A DNA stretch of 64,000 nt from Cellulosimicrobium sp. ES-005 (GTDB taxonomy: Bacteria > Actinomycetota > Actinomycetes > Actinomycetales > Cellulomonadaceae), in contig NZ_CP159290.1 in NCBI RefSeq assembly GCF_040448685.1, positions 1,798,001 through 1,862,000 on the forward strand. The letters run 5' to 3'. A program made the translations under genes and the position numbers. Below are positions 53,508 to 61,320 of this stretch, in pieces. A model generated the notes under the pieces. The model was not told where the DNA came from, did not search any database, and was given only the letters and a program-made list of their open reading frames with translations. The stretch's first letter is position 1. Each line of letters opens with the position of its first letter.

Positions 53508-54377
53508 TCACACCACGTCCCGCGCGCGGAGGCGGATACCGGCCAGGGTCAGGGGGACGGCGACCCACGCCGCCAGGACGAGCCCGCCGCCCCACGCGCC
53601 GAGGTCGGGCGCACCCTCGACGGCGCCCTCGGTGGTCAGCAGGGACCCCGCGCCGGCGGGGAGGAACGTCACGGCGGTGTTGACGGCGGCCTGGGCGGGC
53701 GGCACGCCCGCGGACGCGGCGAGCGGGTCGCCCGCCAGGTCGGCCGCGAGCACGAGCGCGACGGGCAGGACGAGGACGACGAGGACCGCGACCGTCAGGG
53801 CGGGCACCGGCCGCCGGAGCAGCGCGCCGAGCGCGAGGCCGAGCAGGGCCGTCGCGACGAGCAGGAGCACCATCCCGCCGAGCATCCGGGGCGTGCCGTC
53901 GCTCGCGAGATCGAGGGCGATGCCGCGTGCCCGGGCCGAGGGGAGCAGGGCGAGCACGGCGGCGCCGACCGCGAGCACGGCCGTGAGCAGCGCGAACGCG
54001 GCGGTGACGACGGTCTGCGCGGCGAGCACGGGCCAGCGCCTCGGGACGGCGAGGAACGTCGTGCGGAACGTGCCCGTGCTGTGCTCGCCCGTCCCGACGA
54101 GCACGCCCAGGACGAGCGGGGGCACCTGGGCGAGCAGCACGCCCGACGTGAGGGATCCCAGCGGGTCGAACCCGGGGTCCACGGAGGACGCCTGGGCAGA
54201 GAGGTGGGTCAGCGCGGCCGAGACCGCGACCGTGAGCGCGGCCGCCCACCAGGAGGACCGGAGGCTCGTGAGCTTGGTCCACTCGGAGCCGACGACGCGC
54301 GCGAGCGTCGGGCCCGGGGGCGTGGCCGGCGCCAGGGCCGGGGGAGTGCGCACCGGGGCGGGGGTCGCGGCGGTCAT
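53508..54377 (-). CDS. ABC exporter permease
   Basis: 289 residues with six predicted helices. The ABC-2-type opening (GSEWTKLTSLRSSWWAAALTVAVSAALTHL), then LGVLVGTGEHSTGTFRTTFLAVPRRWPVLAAQ, correspond to its neighbour. Long Ala/Pro-rich leader. ATG at 54377 overlaps the ATPase stop (ATGA), so the three ABC genes and the sensor pair form one operon. Substrate unknown; self-resistance or envelope-active antibiotic export are common roles for such layouts. Confidence 0.85.
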   Translation of the reverse strand: MTAATPAPVRTPPALAPATPPGPTLARVVGSEWTKLTSLRSSWWAAALTVAVSAALTHLSAQASSVDPGFDPLGSLTSGVLLAQVPPLVLGVLVGTGEHSTGTFRTTFLAVPRRWPVLAAQTVVTAAFALLTAVLAVGAAVLALLPSARARGIALDLASDGTPRMLGGMVLLLVATALLGLALGALLRRPVPALTVAVLVVLVLPVALVLAADLAGDPLAASAGVPPAQAAVNTAVTFLPAGAGSLLTTEGAVEGAPDLGAWGGGLVLAAWVAVPLTLAGIRLRARDVV

Positions 54378-55132
54378 CGGGCACCGCCCGCCGCGGCGCG
54401 GTCGGACCCGCCGGAGGCGCGGCCCTGGTACTGGACCGCCCCCGCGGTGAGCCGCAGGTACGCCTCCTCGAGGGATCCCGCGTCGGCGGCGAGCTCCTGG
54501 ACCGGTGCGTCCGCGAGGAGCCGGCCCCGGCCGATGACGACGACCCGCTCGGCGCAGAGCGCGAGCTCGTGCATGAGGTGCGACGAGAGGAGCACGGTCC
54601 GTCCCTCGGCCGCGAGGCCGCGGACGAGCCCCCGCACCCACAGGACGCCGTCGGGGTCGAGGCCGTTGACGGGCTCGTCGAGGAGGAGCGTCCCGGGGTC
54701 GCCGAGCAGCGCTCCCGCGATGCCGAGCCGCTGGCCCATCCCCAGGGAGAAGGTCCCGGCGCGCCGTCCGGCGACGCTCTCGAGCCCGGTCATCCCGATG
54801 ACCTCGTCCACGCGGGCGCGGCCGATCCCGTGGGTCCGCGCGAGGGCCCGCAGGTGCCGGAACGCCGTGCGCCCCGGGTGCACGGACCGCGCGTCGAGCA
54901 TGCAGCCGACGGCGTGGAGCGGCGCCGGGAGGTCGGCGTACCGGCGTCCGTCGACGGTCGCCGTGCCGGACGTGGGCCGCTCCAGCCCGACCACGACCCG
55001 CATCGTCGTCGACTTCCCCGCCCCGTTCGGGCCGAGGAATCCCGTCACGGTGCCCGGGCGTGCCGTGAACGTCAGCCCGTCCACCGCCGTCGTCGGCCCG
55101 TAGCGCTTGGTGAGCGCCTCCACCTGGATCAT
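54374..55132 (-). CDS. ABC transporter ATP-binding protein
   Basis: 252 residues. Walker A GPNGAGKSTTMR, Q-loop-equivalent GCMLDARSVHPGRTAFRHL, ABC signature FSLGMGQRLGIAGALLG, Walker B LLLDEPVNGLDPDG and H-loop LLSSHLMHEL are all complete. ATG at 55132 is preceded by GGGAGG; ATG at 55171 adds 13 residues outside the domain. It powers the two permeases downstream, and its operon ends in a sensor kinase/regulator pair, as in antimicrobial-sensing modules. Confidence 0.93.
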   Translation of the reverse strand: MIQVEALTKRYGPTTAVDGLTFTARPGTVTGFLGPNGAGKSTTMRVVVGLERPTSGTATVDGRRYADLPAPLHAVGCMLDARSVHPGRTAFRHLRALARTHGIGRARVDEVIGMTGLESVAGRRAGTFSLGMGQRLGIAGALLGDPGTLLLDEPVNGLDPDGVLWVRGLVRGLAAEGRTVLLSSHLMHELALCAERVVVIGRGRLLADAPVQELAADAGSLEEAYLRLTAGAVQYQGRASGGSDRAAAGGAR

Positions 55133-55302
55133 GCGTCCTCCCGTCGTCGCGGGCGCCCGGTCCTCGGGCACCGCCGTCGTCGACGCTACGGACGGGCGCG
55201 GGGACGCCGGCTCCCGCCGTCGGCCGAGATCGTCGGGGGCGCGACCTCCTCCTCGGGGAGGAGGCGGTCGTGCCGGGGTCGGAGGCGGCCGTCGCGACGC
55301 CC

Positions 55303-55308
55303 TAGACT
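55303..55308 (+). promoter_or_regulatory. -10 box of the small RNA candidate
   Basis: TAGACT followed by six bases and then ATG at 55315, the same spacing as the leaderless boxes at 33437 and 44993. No clear -35. Confidence 0.45.
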
Positions 55309-55314
55309 GGACGC

Positions 55315-55400
55315 ATGCTTCCGGCGTGAGAGCGCCGGCGGGATCCGAATGAGACAGCGGATCGAGAAGCCCCGCCGCTCCACACGGCGGGGCTTCTCGC
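55315..55400 (+). ncRNA. Candidate structured small RNA with terminal hairpin
   Basis: Downstream of TAGACT lies an 86-base stretch that folds into three hairpins: CCGGCG/CGCCGG (55321-55338), GATCCG/CGGATC (about 55342-55363) and a perfect 14-bp terminator stem (55364-55377 with 55385-55398, 7-base loop). It lies between divergent genes, so the terminator belongs to neither. It also holds a four-codon ORF (ATG CTT CCG GCG TGA) right at the predicted start and a 20-codon Arg-rich ORF ending at 55411. It matches no Rfam family I recall. Confidence 0.55.
55364..55398. terminator. Terminator in a divergent intergenic region
   Basis: 14-bp perfect stem, 7-base loop, with no adjacent gene running into it on either strand. 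It is the 3' end of the candidate small RNA. The remainder of the 374-base gap 55133-55506 shows only a possible -10 box TAGCGT near 55448 for the next gene. Confidence 0.7.
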
Positions 55401-55506
55401 TGCCCGGGTGAACCTGCGGACCGGGCATTGTGGCCACGCCGCGGGCGGGCGTAGCGTCGGAGAGCGCCACGACGACACCGACGTCGTCCGACGGGCGGAG
55501 GACGAG

Positions 55507-56241
55507 ATGACCGACAGGCTCCCTCTCCCCGGGCCGCTGCCCGCGGGGCAGCACCCCGGGTGCGACACGTCGGGCATGTTCCTCGTCCACCGGATCTTCC
55601 GCTGGCTCTACCGCGAGCTCCCCGTGCTGGTCCGCGAGGTCCGGCCCGGGGACACCGGGCGCTCGGCCGTCGTGGGCCGCTACGCCCACCTCGACTTCTT
55701 CGCGCTGCACCTGCACCACGAGACCGAGGACCGGGTGCTCTGGGACCGCCTCGAGGCGCGCGAGCCCGCGTGCGCGCTGCACGTCGGCCAGATGCGGGCG
55801 CAGCACGCCGAGGTCGCGGTGCGCCTCGCGCGGGTCGAGCCGCAGCTCGAGCCGTGGGTGGCCACGGCCGACCCGCGGCTCCGCGACGCCTTCGCGACCG
55901 ACGTCGAGGGGCTGCGGGACCTCCTGTCGGCGCACCTCGGGCAGGAGGAGGTGGAGATCCTCCCCGTGGCCGGGGACGTGATGTCGCAGCAGGAGTGGGA
56001 CTCCATGGAGGAGCACACGCGCGCCACCCTCGTGAAGCACCGCAAGGAGCTCGGCAAGGACCTCGTGGCGCTGCAGCTCGGCCTGCTGCTCGCGAGCGTC
56101 CCCGAGGCCGAGCGGGAGGAGTGGTTCCGCGCGAACGTGCCCGCGCCCGTCCGGGTGCTGTACCTCCTGCTCCTGAAGCGTCGGTACGACCACGCGATGC
56201 GCGAGCTCTACCCGGACCGTCCCGTGCCGGCGATGGTCTGA
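55507..56241 (+). CDS. Hemerythrin-domain protein
   Basis: 244 residues. A four-helix bundle with HRIFRWLYREL, YAHLDFFALHLHHETEDRVLWDRL (H-x3-E-like ligand set), QMRAQHAEVAVRL and SAHLGQEEVEILPVAG shows the His and Glu pattern of hemerythrin HHE domains that bind di-iron for oxygen or nitric oxide sensing. A second helical part (HRKELGKDLVALQLGLLLASV) follows. ATG at 55507 has GAGGACGAG upstream. It is probably co-transcribed with the SRPBCC gene 27 bases away. Confidence 0.88.
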   Translation: MTDRLPLPGPLPAGQHPGCDTSGMFLVHRIFRWLYRELPVLVREVRPGDTGRSAVVGRYAHLDFFALHLHHETEDRVLWDRLEAREPACALHVGQMRAQHAEVAVRLARVEPQLEPWVATADPRLRDAFATDVEGLRDLLSAHLGQEEVEILPVAGDVMSQQEWDSMEEHTRATLVKHRKELGKDLVALQLGLLLASVPEAEREEWFRANVPAPVRVLYLLLLKRRYDHAMRELYPDRPVPAMV

Positions 56242-56268
56242 CGCCGGGCGGCGGAAGGAGACCGGACC

Positions 56269-56727
56269 GTGTGGCGACGCGTGACGCTCGACGTCCACCT
56301 CGACCACCCGCCGGCGCGCGTCTTCCCGTACCTCGCCGACCCGGGCCGGTGGCCGGAGTTCGCGCCCGCGGTCGTCTCCCGCCGCCCGGTCGACGACGGG
56401 CCGCTGCGGGTGGGGAGCCGCTGGGCCGCCGTCGACCGCGTCGGTCCGTTCCGGGTGCGGTTCACCGACGTGCTCGAGGTCGTCGAGCCCGACCTGCGGG
56501 TCGTGTGGCACTCCACCGCGCCCTGGAACTCTCGCGTCGAGTACGTCACGTCGCCCGACGGCAGCGGGACGCGCGTGCGCGCCGACTACCACGGCGACGT
56601 GGCGTCGGCGCTCCGGCTGGTGGCGCTGCTCCCGACCGCGGTCCTGGCGCGGATCCTCCTGCGTGACTTCACGGGCCTGCGCCGGGTGCTCGAGACGGAG
56701 GACCGGGCACGCGCGCGCCGGCCGTGA
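56269..56727 (+). CDS. SRPBCC-fold protein
   Basis: 152 residues. VTLDVHLDHPPARVFPYLADPGRWPEFAPAVVSRR is the START/SRPBCC beginning; strands with RFTDVLEVVEPDLRVVWHST follow, and a hydrophobic C-terminal helix (ALRLVALLPTAVLARILL). GTG start at 56269 follows AAGGAG. Possibly binds a small hydrophobic ligand. Its 3' end lies 22 bases from the stop of the convergent MHYT gene. Confidence 0.85.
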   Translation: MWRRVTLDVHLDHPPARVFPYLADPGRWPEFAPAVVSRRPVDDGPLRVGSRWAAVDRVGPFRVRFTDVLEVVEPDLRVVWHSTAPWNSRVEYVTSPDGSGTRVRADYHGDVASALRLVALLPTAVLARILLRDFTGLRRVLETEDRARARRP

Positions 56728-56749
56728 GAGACGGCGCACCCGCGTGCCG

Positions 56750-57538
56750 CTACTTGCCGACCGAGACGGTCTCCTGCGCCATGCGGTCCCGGAATGCCTC
56801 GTGCCGCTGCCGCTCGCTCTCCGTCCGGGAGCCGACGACGACGAACACCAGCAGTAGGACGGAGCCGCCGCCCCCGACGAGGAGGGCACCGAGCAGGTCC
56901 AGCATCGGGACGCCGCCGTCCGGTGCGCCCGGCTGACCCGTCACCGAGACGCCCCACATGCCGGTGTAGTGCATCCCCGCGACAGCGACCCCCATGACGA
57001 GGGCCGACACGGTCATGGACAGCCCGCCCCGCGCGTGCACGCAGAGCCAGAGCGCCGCCGTCGCGGCGGCGACCGCGACGAGCACCGCCAGGACGACGGA
57101 GACCGCGCTGTAGTGCATCGTCCCGTGCATGCGCATCGCCGCCATGCCCAGGTAGTGCATCCCGGCGACGCCGAGCCCGGCCACGGCGCCTCCCACGGCC
57201 AGCAGCAGGGGCCGGTAGCCGAACATCATGACCAGGTGCAGGCCGACCGACACGACCACCACGGCGACCAGCGCGGAGACGATCGTGAGCGGCACGTCGT
57301 AGTGGATCGGCATGCCGGTGACCGTGAACCCGAGCATCGCCACGAAGTGCATCACCCAGATGCCCGTGCCCCCGATGGCCGCGGCCCCCAGCCACAGCCA
57401 CGCCGAGCGCACGGGCCACGGCGCGTCGACACGGGAGCGGGAGACCGCGGACAGGCCGCAGGCAGACCCGGAGACCGCGGCCACGTAGGAGATGAGCGGG
57501 GTCACGGCACCGTAGGTGAAGTGATGGACGTCGAGCAT
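56750..57538 (-). CDS. Stand-alone MHYT-domain membrane sensor
   Basis: 262 residues with seven predicted helices. Three MHYT motifs, MHFVAMLGF, MHYLGMAAM and MHYTGMWGV, each near the outer end of a helix, are the signature of this putative copper- or gas-sensing domain. In most proteins it is fused to a GGDEF/EAL or kinase; here only a 30-residue charged tail remains. ATG at 57538 is preferred to 57571 because GAGG lies about ten bases before it. It diverges from nothing nearer than tRNA-Leu. Confidence 0.85.
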   Translation of the reverse strand: MLDVHHFTYGAVTPLISYVAAVSGSACGLSAVSRSRVDAPWPVRSAWLWLGAAAIGGTGIWVMHFVAMLGFTVTGMPIHYDVPLTIVSALVAVVVVSVGLHLVMMFGYRPLLLAVGGAVAGLGVAGMHYLGMAAMRMHGTMHYSAVSVVLAVLVAVAAATAALWLCVHARGGLSMTVSALVMGVAVAGMHYTGMWGVSVTGQPGAPDGGVPMLDLLGALLVGGGGSVLLLVFVVVGSRTESERQRHEAFRDRMAQETVSVGK

Positions 57539-57851
57539 TGCATACCGCCTCAAAAGCATCAGAAAGGACACGTCACCGTAAAGCGGGACGTCCGACCCCG
57601 CATCTCGTGGCGCGCGGACGGCGACTCGCGACGAGGAGATTCCGCGGGCCGGGCGCGCCGGAGTCAGCCCCGGCGGCGTCGAGGGGGAGTGTTCTGCCAG
57701 TTCGACGAGCGCTCGCGTTGTCCGACGACTGACGCGCCTCGACGTGGTGGTCGCTCGCGTCGCCCGACGACCGCGGCGTCGACGTCGCGTCCTGGACCGA
57801 CACGGGCGGCTGAGGCGAGGCCTGCCGGACCGAGGCGGCGGGATACGCAGA

Positions 57852-57885
57852 AGGCCGGGTCAGGAAGAATCTCCTGACCCGGCCT
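57852..57885 (-). terminator. Terminator of tRNA-Leu
   Basis: Perfect 14-bp stem (57852-57865 with 57872-57885) and 6-base loop, about 26 bases past the tRNA 3' end. The rest of the 372-base gap 57539-57910 holds no feature I can support. Confidence 0.75.
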
Positions 57886-57910
57886 CCGTGGCACGAGGTG
57901 TGCCACGCGG

Positions 57911-57995
57911 TGTCCGGAGGGGGACTTGAACCCCCACGCCCGATAAAGGGCACTAGCACCTCAAGCTAGCGCGTCTGCCATTCCGCCACCCGGAC
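57911..57995 (-). tRNA. tRNA-Leu (anticodon GAG)
   Basis: 85-base class II tRNA. Acceptor stem GTCCGGG pairs with CTCCGGAC (last pair G:U). The anticodon loop TTGAGGT gives GAG, the reader of CTC and CTT Leu codons; CTC dominates here. The variable arm (GTGCCCTTTATCGGGCG) and T-loop GTTCAAGTC are normal. The discriminator is A and the CCA end is not encoded. Confidence 0.93.
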
Positions 57996-58189
57996 GAGTG
58001 GACCTTCCCGGCGTTTCCGCCGTTCCGGTGCGGGGAAAAACATAGCACGGTTCGGGCGTGGTCCTCACATCGCGGTCGCCGGTCGGTGCCGGGCCGACGT
58101 GGGACGACGGGCCGACCGCGGTACCCGGCGTGGGGGGACGACCTGGGGCAGACTGGGCGGATGGTGGCCACGACCGGGCGGAGGCACGT

Positions 58190-59482
58190 GTGACGGACGA
58201 GCAGCGGCCGGTGGCAGCAGCGCCGACCCCGAGGCCCGGCTCCGGCTCGGACCGCGCGGCGGCGTCGGTGAAGCACCTCGCGGGGGCGTCGAGCGCGGCA
58301 CGCAAGGTGGCCGGGGCGCGACGCAACCCGTCGGTGGTCGGGTACGACGAGTCGGTGCCCGCGTGGCTGCGCACGACCGCGGGCTGGTCGTGGCGCCTGC
58401 TCATGATCGTCGCGGCCGTCGCGCTCATCTTCTTCGCGACGGCGCAGGTGCAGCTCGTGTTCGTGGCCGTCTTCCTGGCGCTCGTCATCACGTCGGTCCT
58501 GCGGCCCGTCACGGACTTCTACGCGCGGATCATGCCGCGGGGTCTGGCCACGGGGCTCGCGATCCTCTCCGCCCTGCTGTTCATCGCCGGTCTGCTGACG
58601 TACGTCATCACCTCGGTCGCGGGGCAGTGGCAGAGCCTCGCGGAGCAGTTCGACCAGGGCATCGAGCAGATCTTCGACTTCCTCGAGAACGGCCCGCTGC
58701 CGGTCACGATCACGGCGGACGACGTCAACGGGTGGATCGACAACGGCCGGCAGTGGCTCACGGAGCACGGCGGCGACATCGCGAGCCAGGCCGCCGCGAG
58801 CGCCGGCTCGGTGTTCGAGGCGTTCGCGGCGATCGCCCTCGCGATCTTCTGCACGGTGTTCTTCCTCGCCCGCGGCAAGGACATGTGGACGTGGTTCCTC
58901 AACCAGCTCCCGGCCCGCTCGCGCGACAGCTGGAAGGTCGCGGGCGGCGCGGGCTGGTACACGTTCTCCGGCTACGCCCGGGGCACCGTGATCATCGCTC
59001 TCGTCGACGGCATCCTCGCGGGCATCTTCCTGGGAGCCCTGGGCGTGCCGCTCGCGGCGCCGCTCGCGGTGCTCGTCTTCATCGGGGCGTTCATCCCCAT
59101 CATCGGCGCGCCCCTCGCGATGATCATCGCGGCCATCGTCGCGCTCGCGGCCAAGGGCATCGTCATCGCGCTCGTCGTGACGATCGGCATCGCGCTCATC
59201 GGGCAGTTCGAGGGTCACATCCTGCAGCCGCTCGTCATGGGCAAGCAGGTCTCGCTGCACCCGGTCGTCGTGGCGATCGCGGTGACGGCGGGGACGCTGC
59301 TCGCGGGGATCCTCGGCGCGGTCGTGTCCGTGCCGCTCGTCGCCGTCGCGTGGTCGGTGTTCTCGCACCTGCGGCACAAGGACCCACCCATGGAGGAGGA
59401 CCTGCCGACGGCGAAGGAGATCGCGCTCGGCGACGCCGTGCCCGGGTCGTCGGACCGCACGGCGCCCGACGCGGCCGGCTGA
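58190..59482 (+). CDS. AI-2E-family transporter (PerM-like)
   Basis: 430 residues from GTG at 58190, preceded by GGAGG. Eight predicted helices; the first pair is LLMIVAAVALIFFATAQVQLVFVAVFLALVITSVLRPV, then after an external domain GSVFEAFAAIALAIFCTVFFLARGK, and GTVIIALVDGILAGIFLGALGVPLAAPLAVLVFIGAFIPIIGAPLAMII. These features match the PerM/AI-2E family, which exports signals or ions depending on the member. A 50-residue Ala/Arg-rich cytoplasmic leader. Confidence 0.9.
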   Translation: MTDEQRPVAAAPTPRPGSGSDRAAASVKHLAGASSAARKVAGARRNPSVVGYDESVPAWLRTTAGWSWRLLMIVAAVALIFFATAQVQLVFVAVFLALVITSVLRPVTDFYARIMPRGLATGLAILSALLFIAGLLTYVITSVAGQWQSLAEQFDQGIEQIFDFLENGPLPVTITADDVNGWIDNGRQWLTEHGGDIASQAAASAGSVFEAFAAIALAIFCTVFFLARGKDMWTWFLNQLPARSRDSWKVAGGAGWYTFSGYARGTVIIALVDGILAGIFLGALGVPLAAPLAVLVFIGAFIPIIGAPLAMIIAAIVALAAKGIVIALVVTIGIALIGQFEGHILQPLVMGKQVSLHPVVVAIAVTAGTLLAGILGAVVSVPLVAVAWSVFSHLRHKDPPMEEDLPTAKEIALGDAVPGSSDRTAPDAAG

Positions 59483-59515
59483 CGCGCGACCGCCGGGGCG
59501 CGGGCGGCCGGCGCC

Positions 59516-59818
59516 TCACCGCGGGACGGCCGAGACCTCCGCGGCGAGCCGGACCGCGACGTGCACGGTGTCCCCGACGCCCTTGCCGGTCGCGGCGCGC
59601 ACGGAGCGCAGGACGGCGAGGAGGTGCGGACCGCCGTAGGCGACGAGGGAGGCGTGGTACCGCACGTCGTCGACCTTCGCGACCACGGGGACGCGACCGC
59701 GCGTGCCGAAGAGGTCGACGGCGTCGTACGGGAGAGCGACGAACGCTCCCGTGCGCGTCCCGGCGGCGATCACGACGGCGTCGAACTCGACGGGGCCCGG
59801 GTCCGTCCACGTGGGCAT
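59516..59818 (-). CDS. DUF1905 domain protein
   Basis: 100 residues. PVEFDAVVIAAGTRTGAFVALPYDAVDLFGTRGRVPVVAKVDDVRYHASL and GGPHLLAVLRSVRAATGKGVGDTVHVAVRLA match the DUF1905 fold, a small beta barrel of unknown role, often fused to YdeI-like domains; here alone. ATG at 59818. Convergent with the transporter gene, 33-base gap. Confidence 0.87.
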   Translation of the reverse strand: MPTWTDPGPVEFDAVVIAAGTRTGAFVALPYDAVDLFGTRGRVPVVAKVDDVRYHASLVAYGGPHLLAVLRSVRAATGKGVGDTVHVAVRLAAEVSAVPR

Positions 59819-59892
59819 GCCGTCGACCGTAGCGGACGCCGCCGCTGCGGGGAACGGGCCAGGAGGGCGAACCTCTCCGGCCGGCGGGCCGC

Positions 59893-61212
59893 TCAGCGCG
59901 GCGGGCGACGGCGGCGGGCCAGCGCGACCGCGACGGCGGCCAGGGCGAGGAGCGCGGGGGCCACGAGCGACGCCCCGGCGAGGACGAGCAGCACGCCGGT
60001 GAGGACGGTCGCGACGGCCGCGAGCCACCAGCCGACCGTGCCGCGGGGGAGCAGGCGCAGGGCGGCGACCATGCCGAGCGCGTAGACCGCCACCATGCAG
60101 CTCGTGTGGACGCGCACGAACGGCTCGAGGTCGAGGCCGGTGGCGACGAGCACGGCGAGGTACGCCGCGCTCAGCACGAGCGTGACCGCGAGCGCCCGCC
60201 GGGGTACCCCGGCGCGACCGGAGAGAGCGGCGAGCGGGCGCGGCAGGTCGCCGTCGCGCGCGAGCGCCTGGCCGAGGTTGGCGAACGCCGCGAGATAGGC
60301 GGTGAGCACGCCCGAGGTGACGATCGCCGCGACGACGCCGACGACCACGGGCCCCGCGGCGGGTGCGCCCGTGCGCGCGAGGTCGAGCAGGGCGACGGTG
60401 CCGGAGCCGGCCTCGGCGCCGAGGACGCCGACCGTGGTGACCTGCAGGGCGAGGTAGGCGACGCCGACGACGACCAGCGCGATCCCGGTCGCGGCGGGGA
60501 CGGTGCGGCGCGGGTCGCGGAAGTCCGCCGAGACGTGCGTGCCGACCTCCCAGCCCGCGAACGCCCACACGAACAGGCTCACCGCGGAGCCGACGCCGGA
60601 CCACCCCTCGCTGAGGAACGGGGTGAACCGCTCGGCGCTCGCCGCCGGCGCCGCCACGGCGACGACCACGACGACGGCGGCGAGCAGCAGCGACGTGAGC
60701 GCGAGCTGGACGGCGCCCGCCACACGGACGCCGAGCCCCACGGCGACCGCCGGCACGACGACGAGCGCGACGGCCACGACCGGGACTGCCCCGCGATCGG
60801 CGCCCACCACCGCGACCACGTACTCCGCCCCCAGCACCGCCACGACGGGCACGCCCACGCACACGCCCAGGTAGAACCAGTAGCCCGTGGCGCGGGCCGC
60901 CGTCGGGCCGAGCGCGACGCGCACCGCGCTCGCGACGCCGCCCCGGTCCGGGTGCCGCGCCGCCAGCGCCGCGAAGGTTCCCGCGAGGGGGACGCTCGCC
61001 ACGAGCACCAGGGCGACGGCGAGCACGGAGGCGGGGCCGGCGACCCGCGTGGCGAGCCCGGGCAGGGCGAGCACTCCCGTGCCGAGCACGCTCGCCACGT
61101 ACAGGGCGCTGCCGCGCGCGAGCCCCAGGGTGCCCGCCGGCGCGTGCTCGCTCGCCGTCGGCGCGGGGCGGGGTGCGACGCGCGGCGTCGCGAGGGGAGT
61201 CGTCGTGTCCAC
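59893..61212 (-). CDS. APC-family amino acid permease
   Basis: 439 residues, twelve helices. Opening GLARGSALYVASVLGTGVLALPGLATRVAGPASVL has the APC unwound helix 1; FTPFLSEGWSGVGSAVSLFVWAFAGWEVGTHVSADFRDPRRTVPAATG is the helix 6 region. It resembles YjeH-like neutral amino acid exporters. GTG at 61212 is the only start near; ribosome site weak. Divergent from alanine dehydrogenase (108 bases apart), hinting at alanine transport or export. Confidence 0.88.
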   Translation of the reverse strand: MDTTTPLATPRVAPRPAPTASEHAPAGTLGLARGSALYVASVLGTGVLALPGLATRVAGPASVLAVALVLVASVPLAGTFAALAARHPDRGGVASAVRVALGPTAARATGYWFYLGVCVGVPVVAVLGAEYVVAVVGADRGAVPVVAVALVVVPAVAVGLGVRVAGAVQLALTSLLLAAVVVVVAVAAPAASAERFTPFLSEGWSGVGSAVSLFVWAFAGWEVGTHVSADFRDPRRTVPAATGIALVVVGVAYLALQVTTVGVLGAEAGSGTVALLDLARTGAPAAGPVVVGVVAAIVTSGVLTAYLAAFANLGQALARDGDLPRPLAALSGRAGVPRRALAVTLVLSAAYLAVLVATGLDLEPFVRVHTSCMVAVYALGMVAALRLLPRGTVGWWLAAVATVLTGVLLVLAGASLVAPALLALAAVAVALARRRRPPR

Positions 61213-61320
61213 GCGCCCACCCTGGCAGCGGGCCGGTCCCGGAACGAGCGGCAGGAAGGTCACTCTCCGACAAGATCCTGCCACCCTGCGCGGAGCGGGA
61301 CGGTGCGACCACACTGGACC

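Noticed and set aside
55350-55411. 20-codon Arg-rich ORF over the terminator hairpin
   Set aside because: Weak ribosome site and coding caused by the hairpin sequence; kept only as a note under the small RNA.
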